From the NCBI GenBank assembly GCA_017501125.1, contig JAFVXN010000026.1, positions 1 through 8,114 on the forward strand: a stretch of DNA of 8,114 bases, in the 5' to 3' direction. Of this stretch, positions 6,220 to 8,114 are shown piece by piece. A program made the translations under genes and the position numbers. This stretch comes from Clostridia bacterium. Lineage in GTDB: Bacteria; Bacillota; Clostridia; Christensenellales; Borkfalkiaceae. Below the pieces are notes generated by a model, which worked only from the letters and a program-made list of their open reading frames with translations, had not been told where the DNA came from and ran no database searches. The stretch's first letter is position 1. Each line of letters opens with the position of its first letter.

Positions 6220-7545
6220 TTAGTCTTTTTTTAACGATTTTTTAATCGCAAGGGCGTGCATACCGCACTCAATGCGCTTTTTCATCATCTCGCAGGTCAT
6301 CTCGTACGGGGTGTCGATATCGCCGCAATAGTGATAGTTGTTGGCGCTACATCCACCCGAGCAAATGAATTTTGCAAAGCAATTTTCGCATTTTTTACGG
6401 GTAAACAGACAGGAGTTTTTGAATTTCTCCCTAATCTCGGGACGGGTTATCCCTTGCCACACGTCTCCCATATAAAAGTCCTTATCCGAGGCAAACTGGT
6501 GACAAGGATAGAGGTCGCCACTGGGCAGAACGGAGAAATATTCGTTCCCTGCGCCACACGCGGATACGCGCTTAGAAAGACAAGGTCCGCCCTCTAAGTC
6601 GACGTTGAAATGGAAGAAATTGAACCCCTTACCTTCGGCGTATCTTTTCAAATACTCGTCGCAAAGATTCTCGTACTCCTCTTTGATGCGGGGGAGGTGC
6701 TCCTCTTTGATCTGCAGATCGTCAATCTCCGTGACCACGGGCTCCATAGAGATACTGTCGAACCCTTGATCGGCAATGAACAATACGTCCTTGCCAAAGT
6801 CGAGGTTCTTCGCCGTAAACGTGCCGCGCACGTAATAACTCTTTTCGCCACGCAGTTGCACGAATTTCTTAATTTTGTCGATAATCAGCGCGTAGGTGCC
6901 CTTGCCGTTGACGGATTTTCTAATCGCGTCGTGCACCTCGGGTCTGCCGTCCAACGAAAGGACGACGTTCTCCATCTCGGCGTTGAAAAAGTCGATAATT
7001 TCGTCGTTCAAAAGCAGGGCGTTGGTCGTCGTCGTGAACAAGAATTTTTTACCCGTTTCCGCCCCGCGTTGCTTAGCGTAAGCAACGGTTTCCTTAATGA
7101 CGGAAAAATTCATCAGTGGCTCGCCACCGAAAAAGTCCATCTCAAGGACCTTTCTATTGCCACTGTTTTCGATGAGGAAATCGACCGCCGCCTTCGCCGT
7201 CTCCAAAGACATGCTCTCCCTTTTCGTATGGTATGCGCCCTCGTCGGCAAAGCAATATCGACAACGGAAATTACAGTCGTGGCAGATATGAATACACAGT
7301 GCCTTGACGAGGTTGGATTTGGTCGGGTACGCCTTAACTTCGTCTGCGTACAACAGCCCTTGCTCTTTCAATCCTTCCACGTCGGCGAGGATTTCTTTGA
7401 GTTCCTCGTCCGTGACCGAGGTGAATTCCACCCCTTCTTCTTGCGCCTTTAAGTAAGCCGCCGTCTTATCGTCACACTCGTGCAAACTCCCACTACCTAC
7501 GTCGTAGATATAGTGTACGTCACGATAATTGAATACGTGTATCAT
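6220..7545 (-). CDS. scfB: SCIFF maturase, radical SAM/SPASM thioether-forming enzyme
   Basis: This enzyme installs thioether crosslinks in the SCIFF precursor encoded just upstream, using S-adenosylmethionine radical chemistry in the cytoplasm. The 441 residues show an N-terminal RiPP-recognition-like part (1-80; MIHVFNYRDVHYIYDVGSGS is typical of SCIFF maturases). The radical-SAM CxxxCxxC is C91-C95-C98 (CNFRCRYC), with the GGEP motif at 140-143. The C-terminal SPASM/auxiliary-cluster cysteines are C322, C330, C348, C379, C386, C389, C395, C399, C407 and C418, enough for two extra 4Fe-4S clusters. AGGAG at 7552-7556, six bases before ATG 7545, fixes the start. It follows the precursor by 86 bp with a hairpin between. 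The characterised relative, from memory, is CteB of Clostridium thermocellum. I am very confident of the family; the symbol follows common usage. Confidence 0.95.
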   Translation of the reverse strand: MIHVFNYRDVHYIYDVGSGSLHECDDKTAAYLKAQEEGVEFTSVTDEELKEILADVEGLKEQGLLYADEVKAYPTKSNLVKALCIHICHDCNFRCRYCFADEGAYHTKRESMSLETAKAAVDFLIENSGNRKVLEMDFFGGEPLMNFSVIKETVAYAKQRGAETGKKFLFTTTTNALLLNDEIIDFFNAEMENVVLSLDGRPEVHDAIRKSVNGKGTYALIIDKIKKFVQLRGEKSYYVRGTFTAKNLDFGKDVLFIADQGFDSISMEPVVTEIDDLQIKEEHLPRIKEEYENLCDEYLKRYAEGKGFNFFHFNVDLEGGPCLSKRVSACGAGNEYFSVLPSGDLYPCHQFASDKDFYMGDVWQGITRPEIREKFKNSCLFTRKKCENCFAKFICSGGCSANNYHYCGDIDTPYEMTCEMMKKRIECGMHALAIKKSLKKD

Positions 7546-7577
7546 GGTTTTCTCCTAAAAATTTTTGGAAATACAGC

Positions 7578-7609
7578 AAAAAAGGACGCGTAAAAATACG
7601 CGCCTTTTT
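7578..7609 (-). terminator. Bulged hairpin terminator/attenuator between scfA and scfB
   Basis: The arms 7579-7592 and 7597-7609 pair over 13 bp with one bulged A (7586) and a four-base loop. On the minus strand the stem ends in CCTTTTTT, so it reads as an intrinsic terminator; A/T runs on both sides make it bidirectional in form. Because scfB has no clear promoter of its own in the 86-bp gap, partial read-through would yield far more precursor than maturase mRNA. Confidence 0.8.
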
Positions 7610-7631
7610 ACCATCTTTTAGAAAAAAGCAA

Positions 7632-7784
7632 TTATTTGCGCGTGTCTTTTTCTTCGCGCGTCACTCTTTCACAGGATTGGTTGCCGACCGTGCAACTGGT
7701 CTTGCAAGCGGATTGGCAGGTGCTACGGCATTCGCCACAAGCGGTCACTTTCTTTTCTTGAGGTTTTGCAATCGTCTTAATCAT
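7632..7784 (-). CDS. scfA: SCIFF ranthipeptide precursor (six cysteines)
   Basis: This small gene encodes a 50-residue peptide that starts MIKTIAKPQEKKVTACGECR and ends QSCERVTREEKDTRK. Six cysteines lie at 16, 19, 23, 27, 31 and 38, with the invariant-looking core ACKTSCTVGNQSC at 26-38; this is the SCIFF (six cysteines in forty-five) family. The N-terminal part acts as leader for the maturase encoded next. From memory, the C. thermocellum peptide has a Cys-Thr thioether five residues apart; Cys27-Thr32 has that spacing here. The final product and role are unknown for the family. AAGGAG at 7792-7797 lies seven bases before ATG 7784, and a strong promoter lies upstream. The charged tail after Cys38 (12 residues) looks longer than that of the SCIFF peptides I recall. 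Confidence 0.95.
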   Translation of the reverse strand: MIKTIAKPQEKKVTACGECRSTCQSACKTSCTVGNQSCERVTREEKDTRK

Positions 7785-7820
7785 AACAATTCTCCTTACA
7801 AATCTTACGTTTGTGATAGT

Positions 7821-7849
7821 ATTATACTACGCTTTTACGGAAATTGCAA
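7821..7849 (-). promoter_or_regulatory. Predicted sigma-A promoter for scfA
   Basis: On the minus strand, TTGCAA (7844-7849) and a consensus TATAAT (7821-7826) are separated by exactly 17 bases. The expected start is near 7814, leaving a 30-base leader that carries the scfA ribosome binding site. A/T-rich sequence (ATATATAAAA) lies just upstream of the -35, as in an UP element. Confidence 0.82.
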
Positions 7850-7939
7850 GTAGTTTTATATATTTTTTATGCGCAAAGCGCAAAATACCCCACTATTCCT
7901 TGGTGACGCCCCACAAGCGGTGTTAGCGTCAAGCAATCC

Positions 7940-7961
7940 GCCGTAGGAAAATACAAGCAAG
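7940..7961 (+). repeat. 22-bp direct repeat, copy 1
   Basis: Identical over 22 bases (starts GCCGTAGGAAAATACAAG) to a second copy at 8012-8033; the copies start 72 bp apart. The sequence between them is not repeated, so this is not an ordinary tandem array. Confidence 0.85.
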
Positions 7962-8011
7962 GCGCGGTAAGCGAGCCGCAACACAGCATTCCACAATATT
8001 ATAAGTGGTCT

Positions 8012-8033
8012 GCCGTAGGAAAATACAAGCAAG
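8012..8033 (+). repeat. 22-bp direct repeat, copy 2
   Basis: Second exact copy of the 22-base unit at 7940-7961. After it the flanks diverge, although both copies run on into purine-rich sequence ending in GAG or CGAG about 15 bases later. Too few copies, and too short a spacer sample, to call CRISPR. Confidence 0.85.
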
Positions 8034-8114
8034 ACAAGGAGCACGAGCACCTTTGACGGGAGTGTACTAATGCGTACACGAGCGAAAAGGCGCACAGTGC
8101 GACGCAGTATTGCG

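Larger units (their letters stand above)
7850..8114. other. Non-coding region with a diverged repeat pair and short dyads
   Basis: I see no supportable gene in these 265 bases. A minus-strand open frame of 79 codons (8095-7856) crosses the region, but it has the repeated phrase LVFSYG created by the DNA repeat and no family resemblance. Small perfect dyads are present: TGCGC-AAA-GCGCA at 7870-7882, GTGTAC-N6-GTACAC at 8062-8079, CGCAC-A-GTGCG at 8091-8101 and CGCA-GTAT-TGCG at 8103-8114. The gene usually upstream of scfA in Clostridia (yajC, from memory) is not inside the window. Confidence 0.6.

Noticed and set aside
6610..7452. 280-codon plus-strand open frame opposite the SCIFF maturase gene
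   Set aside because: Antisense to the radical-SAM motifs; no recognizable family or start signal.
7998..8028. Second promoter upstream of scfA (TTGTAT / TATAAT)
   Set aside because: The -10 is perfect but the spacer is 19 bases and the -35 is weak and lies inside the repeat; the promoter at 7821-7849 explains scfA.
7940..8033. CRISPR array
   Set aside because: Only two repeat copies of 22 bp with a 50-bp gap and no cas genes in view.
7856..8095. 79-codon minus-strand open frame upstream of scfA
   Set aside because: Crosses the repeat pair and the scfA promoter -35 flank, contains a repeat-derived LVFSYG duplication and no family match or ribosome binding site.

Overview
The window is about 8.1 kb of mid-GC DNA from an uncultured-type member of the Clostridia. 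This rests on a SCIFF ranthipeptide precursor beside its radical-SAM maturase (a pair nearly universal in Clostridia), placed next to secD-secF and then recJ and rel, which is the Firmicutes-style order. Every gene I can support lies on the minus strand, so the region reads from high to low coordinates.

Layout in transcription order. (1) 8114-7850 has no supportable gene; it holds a diverged repeat pair and several small dyads. (2) A good sigma-A-type promoter at 7849-7821 drives scfA, the 50-residue six-cysteine SCIFF precursor (7784-7632). (3) A bulged hairpin terminator/attenuator lies between scfA and the maturase gene (7545-6220). (4) A strong intrinsic terminator ends this unit at about 6180. 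(5) A second promoter at 6150-6121, followed by a leader hairpin, drives secD (6070-4541) and the overlapping secF (4554-3544). (6) After 131 bp a very long open frame starts at 3412 and runs off the left edge of the window.

The long frame is the main discovery. I translated all of it codon by codon. It contains a complete RecJ single-strand exonuclease (about 785 residues, the usual Firmicutes length) that continues in frame, with no stop codon, into a RelA/SpoT-type (p)ppGpp hydrolase-synthetase. The Rel part begins at a normal Rel N-terminus with its own methionine and internal Shine-Dalgarno. The visible polypeptide is 1137 residues, and the rest of Rel (TGS and later domains) lies outside the window. 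In B. subtilis, apt lies between recJ and relA; here it is absent and the two genes are joined end to end.

Taken together, the neighbourhood couples a ribosomally made thioether peptide, the accessory motor of the Sec translocon, DNA end processing and the stringent response. The SecD and SecF proteins are also unusual: by eye, both lack the membrane aspartates (SecD DANV-type and SecF NDT-type motifs) linked to proton-driven translocation.
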